Shown here piece by piece: positions 35,832-43,075 of a stretch of DNA of 64,000 nucleotides. The notes beneath the pieces were generated by a model. That model saw only the letters and a program-made list of their open reading frames with translations, was not told the origin of the DNA and searched no databases. This stretch comes from Zwartia panacis. GTDB lineage: Bacteria; Pseudomonadota; Gammaproteobacteria; Burkholderiales; Burkholderiaceae_B. Within the stretch, counting starts at the first letter, position 1; every line of letters begins with the position of its first letter. The position numbers and the translations under genes were made by a program. The stretch spans positions 124,001-188,000 of the forward strand of contig NZ_JAUHHF010000003.1 of assembly GCF_030410395.1 (NCBI RefSeq). Direction: 5' to 3'.

Positions 35832-35978
35832 TATAAAATCACTCCAAGACATTCAGATTTGGGCTGACGCCCATGCCAACCTGCCCTCCCGGGCAAGGTG
35901 GATCGCCGAGAGGCAATGTGACCGGAAACGGTAACTAAGCGGGATGCGTCAGCCCTCTTCTACAGAAGAGGGCTTTTT
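35832..35978 (+). ncRNA. Structured leader RNA: multibranch aptamer-like fold overlapping a terminator
   Basis: A -10-like TATAAA is at 35832. From 35861, GGGCTGACGC pairs perfectly with GCGTCAGCCC (35946-35955), closing a junction with three hairpins: ACCTGCCC/GGGCAAGGT (35879-35899), GCC-GAGA-GGC (35905-35914) and ACCG-GAAA-CGGT (35921-35932). The last two have GNRA tetraloops. Bases 35951-35955 of the closing stem are also the 5' end of an intrinsic terminator (35951-35974), so the two folds exclude each other. This is the architecture of a riboswitch or attenuator for the two small genes at 36052-36559. I do not recognise its class; a stand-alone sRNA is the alternative. Confidence 0.7.
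35951..35978 (+). terminator. Intrinsic terminator of the leader RNA
   Basis: AGCCCTCTTC, loop TACA, GAAGAGGGCT, followed by a T-run (35974-35978, then GTTTTG). The 10-bp stem is perfect. It shares AGCCC with the closing stem of the upstream RNA and lies 74 bases before the first downstream start codon. Confidence 0.85.
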
Positions 35979-36051
35979 GTTTTGTACGGGGGATTTATAT
36001 CCAACTTGCCAACCCGGGCGTCTTGCCGAACTGGCTAAACAGGAGATCGTG

Positions 36052-36384
36052 ATGACTGTGCACGTGCAATTATTGTCGGCCTTTATTCGAAAAGCCGATA
36101 TCGCCGCCCATTACCCAGGCGGCTGTGAAACCTTTGAGCGGCGACATACCTTGGGCGAGGGTGATGCGTATTTGTATCGCTTGATATCGATGAGCAGCTC
36201 GGAGCTAGCGAAGCTCATTGATGAGATTGAACAATGCGGTTTCGACATCGAGCAGTTTGTAGCCATCGCCGATATGTGGGCGGGTCCATTTAAAGAGATT
36301 CCAAATATTTGTTTCACTCAAGTCGGTCACGACTTTCCCCCTAAATGGATCGCTGCGGCAGCACAGGAGCATAATCATGACTAA
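36052..36384 (+). CDS. Small protein of unknown function, gene 1 behind the leader RNA
   Basis: 110 residues from the ATG at 36052, with AGGAG six bases upstream. The frame also runs back through the terminator to an ATG at 35944, but that start has no ribosome site. The protein is soluble and slightly acidic, with no signal peptide or membrane segment; a helical stretch (SMSSSELAKLIDEIEQCGFD) precedes FVAIADMWAGPFKEIPN, and it ends in a His-rich tail. I do not recognise the family. It overlaps the next gene by eight bases, so the two are translated together. Confidence 0.75.
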   Translation: MTVHVQLLSAFIRKADIAAHYPGGCETFERRHTLGEGDAYLYRLISMSSSELAKLIDEIEQCGFDIEQFVAIADMWAGPFKEIPNICFTQVGHDFPPKWIAAAAQEHNHD

Positions 36385-36559
36385 AACCGCTCCCCCAAAA
36401 CCTATCCCCGCGAGTGCCTTGGAATATCGTCCACGTGATTATTTTGGACGCTACGACTTGCAGGTAGAACTCCTGAGTACGGTCAAAGGTCGGGTTAGAC
36501 GTTCTTTGATCAAACACTCCGTGAGCGGGTGCTATCGTCATGTGCGTAACGGTCGCTGA
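36377..36559 (+). CDS. Small basic protein of unknown function, gene 2 behind the leader RNA
   Basis: 60 residues, basic, rich in Arg and Lys in the second half (VKGRVRRSLIKHS, then YRHVRNGR). RPRDYFGRYDLQVELLSTVK is the central stretch. The size and charge allow nucleic-acid binding, but no known fold is visible. It starts within gene 1 (ATGACTAA overlap), and its last 22 bases overlap the tail of the convergent IclR gene. Confidence 0.65.
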   Translation: MTKTAPPKPIPASALEYRPRDYFGRYDLQVELLSTVKGRVRRSLIKHSVSGCYRHVRNGR

Positions 36560-37305
36560 ATCCGACTAATGGCATTCATCAGAATGGGAGCGAATTTCTT
36601 TTCATATTCATTCGCACCCCATTCCCACGCTGACCCTGAAATATGAATCGCGGCAAAAGGTTTTCCATCGTCGGACAGCACTGCGGCGCCCAGTGCTATT
36701 TCCCCGTGAATAAATTCATTGACGACCAGCGCATAACCTTTGCGACGGATTTGAGACAAAACAGTTTTCAATTTGTGATGATCCGTCACCGTGTCCGGCG
36801 TATAGGCATGGAACTCCTTTCCTTTTAACCATGCCTCCAATTCGCTCGGCCCAAGCGAGGCCAACGATGCGCGTCCGCCTGCGGTACAAAAAACAGGCAC
36901 CCTTCGACCCACAAGAGAGGCCTGATATTCCTGCGTCTTGGTCTGGTGTCGCATGACGTGAACCAATTCATCGTTCTCAATCAGGGAAAGACTGATTCTT
37001 TCTCCCGTTTTTTCACAGATGTCCAGCAAGAGGGGATTAACGGATTCGACGAAAGCATTGGTACGTAAATAGTCGAAAGCCTGATTCAGCACCTTTTTAC
37101 CCAGACGATAACGACGGGTCTGAGAATTTTGTTCCAGCACTCCCAGTTCACAAAGCGTGTGGGCGTAGCGTTGCGCCGCGCTCTTATCCATCCCGCTCAG
37201 CTGGACCATTTCCATCAGACTCAAGTCGTTCGCTGTATGCCGAAAACAATCCAGGATGGAGAACGCTTTGGCGACAGAGGCAACAAATAACGGTGACGTT
37301 GACAT
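36538..37305 (-). CDS. IclR-family transcriptional regulator
   Basis: 255 residues. Helix-turn-helix LMEMVQLSGMDKSAAQRYAH followed by the effector domain (ARKAVLSQIRRKG-type helix; RVPVFCTAGGRASLASLGPS; VNEFIHGEIALGAAVLSD). It is divergent from an M20 peptidase gene and a TctC receptor gene, its likely targets. Directly upstream are a tandem 13-bp repeat and a perfect palindrome that look like operators. Confidence 0.93.
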   Translation of the reverse strand: MSTSPLFVASVAKAFSILDCFRHTANDLSLMEMVQLSGMDKSAAQRYAHTLCELGVLEQNSQTRRYRLGKKVLNQAFDYLRTNAFVESVNPLLLDICEKTGERISLSLIENDELVHVMRHQTKTQEYQASLVGRRVPVFCTAGGRASLASLGPSELEAWLKGKEFHAYTPDTVTDHHKLKTVLSQIRRKGYALVVNEFIHGEIALGAAVLSDDGKPFAAIHISGSAWEWGANEYEKKFAPILMNAISRIQRPLRT

Positions 37306-37329
37306 GAAATTGAGAGCCTAGGTTGATTT

Positions 37330-37357
37330 GATTCAACAAAATACGATTCAACAAAAT
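37330..37357. promoter_or_regulatory. Tandem 13-bp direct repeat upstream of the IclR gene
   Basis: GATTCAACAAAAT occurs exactly at 37330-37342 and 37345-37357, a 15-base period, 25 bases upstream of the IclR start. The first copy also forms an inverted repeat with the preceding GTTGA (37322-37326). Autoregulatory binding is plausible. Confidence 0.5.
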
Positions 37358-37419
37358 TTGACAGCTGGATGACAAAAAACAAGAAACAGATTAATGTTCA
37401 TAATCAGATTAAATAATAC

Positions 37420-37442
37420 AAAGTATTGTATTGCAATACTTT
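37420..37442. promoter_or_regulatory. Perfect 9-bp palindrome upstream of the M20 peptidase gene
   Basis: AAAGTATTG (37420-37428) and CAATACTTT (37434-37442) are exact inverted copies around TATTG. The site ends 38 bases before the peptidase ATG, in the gap shared with the IclR gene, and is a good candidate for the IclR operator at the catabolic promoter. Confidence 0.6.
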
Positions 37443-37480
37443 AAAACACCCAATTTAAACACCAGTCGAGGACGCGCGTG

Positions 37481-38638
37481 ATGCAAAACTCAAAAGCAGT
37501 CGAATGGATTGATTCACAGCAGACCGCTATGCTGTCATTGCTCGAAGAGCTGGTGGGCATTGACTCACACAGCTACTACAAAGAGGGTGTTTCCCAGGTT
37601 TTTCGCAAACTTGAGTCTTTTTTCAAGACCTTCGGATTGAAAACCGAATCCCATTTTGTGCAGGGAGTCGAGGCGGCTCTGTCCGTGACCATCAATGCTG
37701 GTGCGAGCCTTGGCCGCCCCGTTCTGCTGATGGGGCATTGCGATACCGTCTTTCCAAGGGGAGAAGTCGCCAAACGTCCGTTCCGCATCGAAGGCAATCG
37801 AGCGTACGGCCCGGGCGTTGCGGACATGAAAGCGGGCGTCGTCATGAACGCCTTCATCATCGCCGCGCTTGCCCAGTCAGGACATACGACCACCGAAGTA
37901 TCCGCACTATTCACATGCGACGAGGAAATCGGCTCGCCCCTGAGCAAAGAGGTCATCGAGGCGTTTGCCCGCAAAGCTGCTTTTGTCTTCAACGGCGAAC
38001 CAGGGCGCCCCTCGGGTAACGTCGTGACAGGACGCAAGGGCGGTATTTTTCTCGAGATGGATGTCCAGGGTAAAGCCGCGCACTCTGGGGCCAATTTTTC
38101 GGAGGGCATTAATGCGATCTCGGAAATCGCGAACAAAATCGTGGAGCTCGACAAGCTCACAGACATTGATGAGGGATTAACCGTCAGTGTTGGATTGATT
38201 TCAGGCGGTCAGTCTGTCAATACCTCAGCCCCTTCCGCCAAAGCAGCTATCGATGTGCGTGTCAAAGATCTGGCACAGCGCGAACACGTCATGAGCCGAA
38301 TTCAGTGCATTTGCAATAAAAACTTCATCACCGGAACACTGTCCAAGCTGAGCGTCATGGGTGAATTCAAGCCATTCGTCCCGACCGCAGCCTCGCAGAA
38401 ACTCTTCGAACTGTACCGGGACACGCTCAAGGATATCGGCCATCGCACAGATCAGGAATTTAGCGGCGGATGCGCAGACTCGGGAGTGACCTCCAGTCTC
38501 GGCGCGATCACGCTATGCGGAACCGGACCCGTGGGTGGCAAATTTCATACCCAGGACGAATACACCGAAATCGATTCCTTTTTGCCCCGAGCAAAAGCAG
38601 TGTTGCTGACGATTGGCAAAGTCCACGCCGCACTGTGA
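37481..38638 (+). CDS. M20-family metallopeptidase (carboxypeptidase G2-like)
   Basis: About 385 residues from the ATG at 37481, with GAGGA eight bases upstream. Two-zinc exopeptidase: LMGHCDTVFPRGEVAKRPF has the first His-x-Asp, GPGVADMKAGVV the bridging Asp, FTCDEEIGSP the catalytic and metal Glu pair, and GGKFHTQDEYTEI the C-terminal His. The insert dimerisation domain has AAHSGANFSEGINAI. No signal peptide is seen, so it is cytoplasmic. It probably releases an acid or amino acid from an N-acyl or glutamyl compound brought in via the following receptor. Confidence 0.92.
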   Translation: MQNSKAVEWIDSQQTAMLSLLEELVGIDSHSYYKEGVSQVFRKLESFFKTFGLKTESHFVQGVEAALSVTINAGASLGRPVLLMGHCDTVFPRGEVAKRPFRIEGNRAYGPGVADMKAGVVMNAFIIAALAQSGHTTTEVSALFTCDEEIGSPLSKEVIEAFARKAAFVFNGEPGRPSGNVVTGRKGGIFLEMDVQGKAAHSGANFSEGINAISEIANKIVELDKLTDIDEGLTVSVGLISGGQSVNTSAPSAKAAIDVRVKDLAQREHVMSRIQCICNKNFITGTLSKLSVMGEFKPFVPTAASQKLFELYRDTLKDIGHRTDQEFSGGCADSGVTSSLGAITLCGTGPVGGKFHTQDEYTEIDSFLPRAKAVLLTIGKVHAAL

Positions 38639-38714
38639 GAGCGACTGATATCAACACATGCCATCAGCTATCAGCAGTCACAAATTTTTAATACCCCTTC
38701 TATCTAAATTAAAT

Positions 38715-39731
38715 ATGAAACACAATTTTGCTTCTCCCCTTCGTTCTTTATTCAAAACCACCGCAGCAATCTGCCTGACAGGCATGGTCGGCTTAAGTCC
38801 CGCTCTGGCAAACGACTATCCAGGATCTCGGCCTGTGAGCCTGATGGTCCCCTATCCTGCAGGTGGTCCCAGCGATGTCAGCGCACGCATACTGAGCGAG
38901 CCGATTTCCAAAGCCTTGGGCGCACCCGTGATCGTTGAAAACCTTGGTGGAGGCACGGGAACCATTGCAGCCTCGAAAGTGCTCAATGCCAATGCGAATG
39001 GACGCATCTTTTTTCAGGGCACTCAAAATGAACTGATCATTCCCCCACTCACCAATAAAGCGATTCGCTATCAGCCCGATGAGTTTGAAAGTGTTCAGCC
39101 GATCACTGTGACACATCTTGTCTTGTTGGTACGCAAAGACCTGCCCGTCAACAACACAAAAGAGTTTATTGATTTAGCGGCCTCCCGCAACAAATCAGAT
39201 TCACTGACCTATGGCAGCGTGGGTGTCGGATCCCTCTATCACCTGATTACCGAACAGATGGGGAAAACACTCGGCGTGACTTTCACTCACATCCCTTATA
39301 AGGGTACGGCGCCAGTCGTGCAGGATCTGGCCAGTGGACAAATCGATTTTTCCATCATGCCATTTCAGGCATCCATGCTGGAAATGATTAAAACAGGTCG
39401 CTACAGAGCGATCGCAGTGCTCTCCAAGGACAAACCCGCAGTCCTCGCGAGCATTCCCAGCATTACTGACACGCCCAAACTCGAAAATTTCGAATACGCC
39501 AGCAATGCAGGATATTTTGTCAAAAAAGGCACGCCCGAAGACATCAAGAAAGTGTTGAACAAGGCCATCAGCTCAGCGCTGACCAATCCTGAGGTTATTA
39601 AGTCCCTCGAGGCTGACGGCCGTAACGTCGCAAAGCCGATGAGCCTTGAACAGGCGAACGCTTTCTATGAAAACGAAATCGCCAAATACAAAGAGATGAT
39701 TAAAGTGACAGGCTACGTCCACACGAACTAA
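38715..39731 (+). CDS. TctC/Bug-family periplasmic solute receptor
   Basis: 338 residues from MKHNFASPLRSLFKTT (38715), giving a signal peptide ending ALAND; earlier in-frame starts would bury it. PVSLMVPYPAGGPSDVSARI, VENLGGGTGTIAASKVL, YGSVGVGSLYHLITEQMG and HIPYKGTAPVVQDLASGQID identify the family. It follows the peptidase gene by 76 bases in the same direction. Confidence 0.93.
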   Translation: MKHNFASPLRSLFKTTAAICLTGMVGLSPALANDYPGSRPVSLMVPYPAGGPSDVSARILSEPISKALGAPVIVENLGGGTGTIAASKVLNANANGRIFFQGTQNELIIPPLTNKAIRYQPDEFESVQPITVTHLVLLVRKDLPVNNTKEFIDLAASRNKSDSLTYGSVGVGSLYHLITEQMGKTLGVTFTHIPYKGTAPVVQDLASGQIDFSIMPFQASMLEMIKTGRYRAIAVLSKDKPAVLASIPSITDTPKLENFEYASNAGYFVKKGTPEDIKKVLNKAISSALTNPEVIKSLEADGRNVAKPMSLEQANAFYENEIAKYKEMIKVTGYVHTN

Positions 39732-39780
39732 AGCGCAGACAAAGCGAGTACGTATACGTTTTGTAGCGGCGATCAGATCA

Positions 39781-39806
39781 GGCACCCGTTAACAAAGCGG
39801 GATGCC
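39781..39806. other. Hairpin between convergent tctC and yghU
   Basis: GGCACCCG pairs with CGGGATGCC with one bulged A and loop TTAACAAAG. It lies 50 bases after the receptor stop and before the yghU stop. There is no T-run on either side, so it may be a weak or Rho-assisted terminator only. Confidence 0.35.
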
Positions 39807-39818
39807 TCACTCTGCCAT

Positions 39819-40694
39819 CTAGCTTGCAGGTTGAATCTTGTCTTGCGTTTTAGTGTCAAAGTCGCTGGCGTCATGGCGTTCACGCAGCTGTTCTGAAGGC
39901 TCGCCATGCATACGATTGACCATGCGACCGCGCTTCACTGCGGGCCGGCTGTAAACAGTCTCGGCCCAGCGTTGAACATGCTTGTAGTCTTGCACGCTTA
40001 AAAACTCGGCCGCCCCATATAACCAACCCTTCACCAACCCGCCGTACCATGGGAACACCGCAATATCAGCGATCGTATAGTGATCGCCACCCAAGTACTC
40101 ACTGACGGCAAGGCGACGATCCAGAACGTCAAGCTGGCGCTTGGTTTCCATCGTAAAACGATCAATGGCGTACTGAAACTTAGCTGGCGCGTAAGCGTAG
40201 AAGTGACCAAACCCGCCACCCAAATAAGGCGCACTACCCATTTGCCAGAACAGCCAGTTCAAGGCCTCAGTGCGGGCGGCACCCGATTTGGGCAGAAAAG
40301 CCTGAAATTTGTCAGACAGGTAGAGCAAGATCGAGCCGGATTCAAACACGCGCACCGGTAGCTCGCCACTGCGGTCCATCAGCGCTGGGATTTTTGAGTT
40401 TGGGTTGATATCGACAAAACCCGAGCCAAACTGGTCACCATCACGGATGTTGATGAGCCAAGCATCATACTCAGCGCCTACGTGCCCCAGCGCCAGTAAC
40501 TCTTCGAGCAAGATCGTGACCTTGACGCCATTAGGCGTGCCCAACGAGTACAGTTGCAGAGGGTGCTTGCCAATTGGCAGTTCTTTGTCGTGAGTCGGCC
40601 CGGCGATCGGCCGATTAATATTCGCAAAGGCGCCGCCGCTGGGTTGATCCCAAGTCCAAACTTTGGGGGGGACGTAATCTTTAGAATCTGTCAT
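39819..40694 (-). CDS. yghU: YghU-type glutathione S-transferase / disulfide-bond oxidoreductase
   Basis: 291 residues, close to the 288 of E. coli YghU. The characteristic N-terminal extension (VWTWDQPSGGAFANINRPIA) precedes the thioredoxin-like domain, LYSLGTPNGVKVTILLEEL. Then come INPNSKIPAL, VFESGSILLYLSDKF (glutathione site) and the helical domain with YTIADIAVFPWYGGL. These proteins bind two glutathiones and act as disulfide reductases and peroxidases. It is a single gene, not linked to neighbours. Confidence 0.94.
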   Translation of the reverse strand: MTDSKDYVPPKVWTWDQPSGGAFANINRPIAGPTHDKELPIGKHPLQLYSLGTPNGVKVTILLEELLALGHVGAEYDAWLINIRDGDQFGSGFVDINPNSKIPALMDRSGELPVRVFESGSILLYLSDKFQAFLPKSGAARTEALNWLFWQMGSAPYLGGGFGHFYAYAPAKFQYAIDRFTMETKRQLDVLDRRLAVSEYLGGDHYTIADIAVFPWYGGLVKGWLYGAAEFLSVQDYKHVQRWAETVYSRPAVKRGRMVNRMHGEPSEQLRERHDASDFDTKTQDKIQPAS

Positions 40695-40779
40695 TGGGTC
40701 TCTTCACTTGAGTCAATTGTCCATCCATGCGGTGTACAAAGATGGCGTTACTAAGCCATATAGTACGATCAGAAATCAA

Positions 40780-40934
40780 TCAATCCAATGTAATATTTAC
40801 CTCTGCAGTGATCTTAGCCCAGCGCTCGCGCTCCTCAGCTGCGTATTTTGTAAATTCCTCTGAGGTACCGCCGATCGTAATGGCGCCCCTGTTCAAGAAC
40901 TCCTCCTTAAACTGAGGATCGTTCAGGAGCTTGA
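40780..40934 (-). pseudogene. 3' fragment of a tctC receptor gene, duplicated from 43076-43230
   Basis: Read on the minus strand, this encodes the last ~50 residues of a Bug receptor (NDPQFKEEFLNRGAITIGG to NITLD and stop). It aligns to 43076-43230 without gaps, with 10 mismatches in 155 bases (about 94%), six of them synonymous. Upstream homology stops abruptly at 40934, so the fragment has no start and is not expressed as a receptor. Confidence 0.9.
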
Positions 40935-41058
40935 AGCGTTATTACTTGATTTTGAAGAACGATCCGGAACAGACCCGATTCTCAATCCAGACATCAACGA
41001 ACTCAGACGCAAATTAAAGATTAAGAAACGCTGCACCATGCAGGTTATCTCTAGATGA
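40935..41058 (+). other. Orphan open reading frame tail at the duplication junction
   Basis: On the plus strand a frame beginning at the junction reads LEALLLDFEERSGTDPIL, continues through NPDINELRRKLKIKKRC and stops at 41058. It looks like the C-terminal end of a basic, helical protein whose front was lost to the rearrangement. I do not recognise it. The rest of the gap up to 41203 shows only a 29-codon frame at 41104 with weak support. Confidence 0.35.
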
Positions 41059-41203
41059 CAAGGCAAACAGACTCGCCAACTTACGCGGGTAGAAGGTGGC
41101 ACGATGCAACAGTTAGAAACAAAAAATAGTCCTCAAAGCCAATCACTTTGGATGTCGTTAAAACTAAAATTCCACATGAATCACGCCCGATAGGTAGCAC
41201 TCC

Positions 41204-41422
41204 ATGGAAACTAAATTGGCAAAACTTGAAGCCATCATCCCTACCCTCGCCACGCGCGAAGATTTGGCAAGGCAAACAACAGAAACCATGGACCGCATAG
41301 ATCGCTTAGTTGCAGGATTAAGAACCGATCTTGACCGTAAATTTATTCTATGTATGAGCATACAAATCACAACTCTATTCGCCATCGTTGGCCTGCTTTC
41401 AAAGATCGCTAATATTTTTTAG
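41204..41422 (+). CDS. Small coiled-coil protein with C-terminal membrane helix
   Basis: 72 residues. An amphipathic helical part (KLAKLEAIIPTLATREDLAR, DRIDRLVAGLRTDLDRKF) is followed by one hydrophobic segment (ITTLFAIVGLLSKIANIF). Similar small proteins accompany DUF1640/haemolysin XhlA-type membrane proteins in phages and bacterial genomes. Function is unknown; it lies inside the region bracketed by the duplicated tctC fragment. Confidence 0.6.
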   Translation: METKLAKLEAIIPTLATREDLARQTTETMDRIDRLVAGLRTDLDRKFILCMSIQITTLFAIVGLLSKIANIF

Positions 41423-41516
41423 CCATAGCTGCCTGCAATTCAATGTACTCCCAGGCCTGTCTGCTGCGGCCCGCTGGCGTGTTGATCACTTATTCAGCTG
41501 CAAAGAATTTTCACCG

Positions 41517-43010
41517 TCAGTGAGCGATTGAAAACCCATACCTTTTATTTAATAAATGTATTGCTGACTTATATGCACCATCGGACCAAGTGGAGCGCTG
41601 CGGATTGTAGCTCTCGCCTGCTAGAGAAACATTTTCATCGCCGAGTGGCTGCACTGCCCAATTAAAAATATCACGTGTTGAAAACGGATATCCTGCACGT
41701 ATGTAGTACCAACCATCAGGCCATTCCCAATAGAAGGTTTTGCTTGCTTTCCCAATTTCAACCGGCTGTGTCACGCCGTTATTGGCAAACAAATGTTCGA
41801 GGCCTTTTTTAACTTCACGCTCAATTGATTCAAGACCTTCGGAGGCAAGTGCTCGCCATTTCTGGACACACTCAAGACTATCGCTGTAAACAGACCGAAT
41901 CACATTTTGATTGGCTGCGTATGGCTCCTGAGGTATTTCAATCGAATTAATACAACTGTCCGTTGTCCAAGCGCGCCATACTTTTTTGTTGTCCTTCATA
42001 CCTCGGATATTGAGCCACCAAGGATTGTCATACCATTGTGCGACGGTGACGACATTGACACCAACTAATGATTGATATTGTGGTTGCGACTGAATCGCAC
42101 GAGCGATATTTCCTTGGATATGATCAAACGCCTTTGGAGGAACGCTAATCATCACATGCGAACTTGTCACACGATGCTTGGTTGTGATTAAAGAATAGCG
42201 GTTTGATTCTTTATCAATACTTTTAACAGGTTCTTCCAGGTAAATACGTACGCCACTTTCTTGCGCTTTGCGAGCGAGTCCTCGCACATAGGCAGACATT
42301 CCGCCTACCGGATAGGACGCCTCACAGCAAACATCGATGTCCTCTTCCAGAAAATCAAGATAGCCTTTAGCACTTAACGAGTATTCGTAATCGCTACGAA
42401 ATCGGCTCATATCTCGAAGATATTCATAGCCATTATTCCCAAGAACACGCGTCGCATAAGATTTAAAATCAGGAAATTGATCGATATGCTTGCGGTGCTC
42501 ACTCTCAAGCAAACGCCGCAGCAGCTGTGTCGGCGCATCCCCTTTCTCTTGGTCAAACTCAATTCCTGGATATAAAACTACAAAATCATCAGGATTCGTT
42601 GAATAAAGGCCGCGGGCAAAAATGAGCTCTTTCTCAAGACTCGGTTTTTCTAACTCGATTCCGAGATCGTGAGCGAGTTTAAATAAGACATCTTGCCCCT
42701 CCATCACACGGCGACCACCAACCGCAATCAGAGGTCCTTGGAGTTGATTAAGATCTTTCCCAATATCGTAAATACGCCCACCTAAACGATTTTCTTTTTC
42801 GAATAAACATACTTTGTCTTTGTAGAGAGGCCCTAACTGGTATGCAATATATAGACCTGCAGGTCCCCCCCCAATAATGCTGTAGTCGCAATCCAGGGCT
42901 GGTAATGGTTTTTCAGAGTCTTTTTTACCAATGTCTCCTGCTTGAGAGATCAAACTCAAGCAGGAGAGCACATAGAAAAGGATCCAAACAGAAAGTTTCT
43001 TGATTTGCAT
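41517..43010 (-). CDS. Exported flavin-containing amine oxidase family protein
   Basis: About 497 residues from the ATG at 43010, chosen since MQIKKLSVWILFYVLSCLSL reads as a signal peptide; starts at 43028 and 43079 are possible, and no start has a good ribosome site. FAD binding is seen in CDYSIIGGGPAGLYIAYQLG and KENRLGGRIYD at the N terminus and VSLAGESYNPQRSTWSDGAY at the C terminus, the standard amine oxidase pattern. Oxidation of an amine or amino acid outside the cytoplasm would fit. It directly follows the TctC receptor gene on the same strand. Confidence 0.85.
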   Translation of the reverse strand: MQIKKLSVWILFYVLSCLSLISQAGDIGKKDSEKPLPALDCDYSIIGGGPAGLYIAYQLGPLYKDKVCLFEKENRLGGRIYDIGKDLNQLQGPLIAVGGRRVMEGQDVLFKLAHDLGIELEKPSLEKELIFARGLYSTNPDDFVVLYPGIEFDQEKGDAPTQLLRRLLESEHRKHIDQFPDFKSYATRVLGNNGYEYLRDMSRFRSDYEYSLSAKGYLDFLEEDIDVCCEASYPVGGMSAYVRGLARKAQESGVRIYLEEPVKSIDKESNRYSLITTKHRVTSSHVMISVPPKAFDHIQGNIARAIQSQPQYQSLVGVNVVTVAQWYDNPWWLNIRGMKDNKKVWRAWTTDSCINSIEIPQEPYAANQNVIRSVYSDSLECVQKWRALASEGLESIEREVKKGLEHLFANNGVTQPVEIGKASKTFYWEWPDGWYYIRAGYPFSTRDIFNWAVQPLGDENVSLAGESYNPQRSTWSDGAYKSAIHLLNKRYGFSIAH

Positions 43011-43075
43011 TGCAATATGTCTAATCATGCCTATCGAACTGGTACCAAACCGCCCGCGATTGCTAGAAAGATCCA

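Noticed and set aside
35861-35955. The leader RNA as a tRNA-like, SRP or 6S RNA
   Set aside because: There is no anticodon or CCA arrangement, no SRP GGAA/tetraloop core, and it is too short and branched for 6S RNA.
35944-36051. N-terminal extension of the first small gene back to an ATG at 35944
   Set aside because: It would translate through the terminator hairpin, has no ribosome site, and the ATG at 36052 has AGGAG at ideal spacing.
40727-40915. Plus-strand frame of 62 codons, nearly repeated at 43073-43211
   Set aside because: The similarity comes from the duplicated tctC 3' end read on the wrong strand; the minus strand gives the receptor C terminus with its stop.
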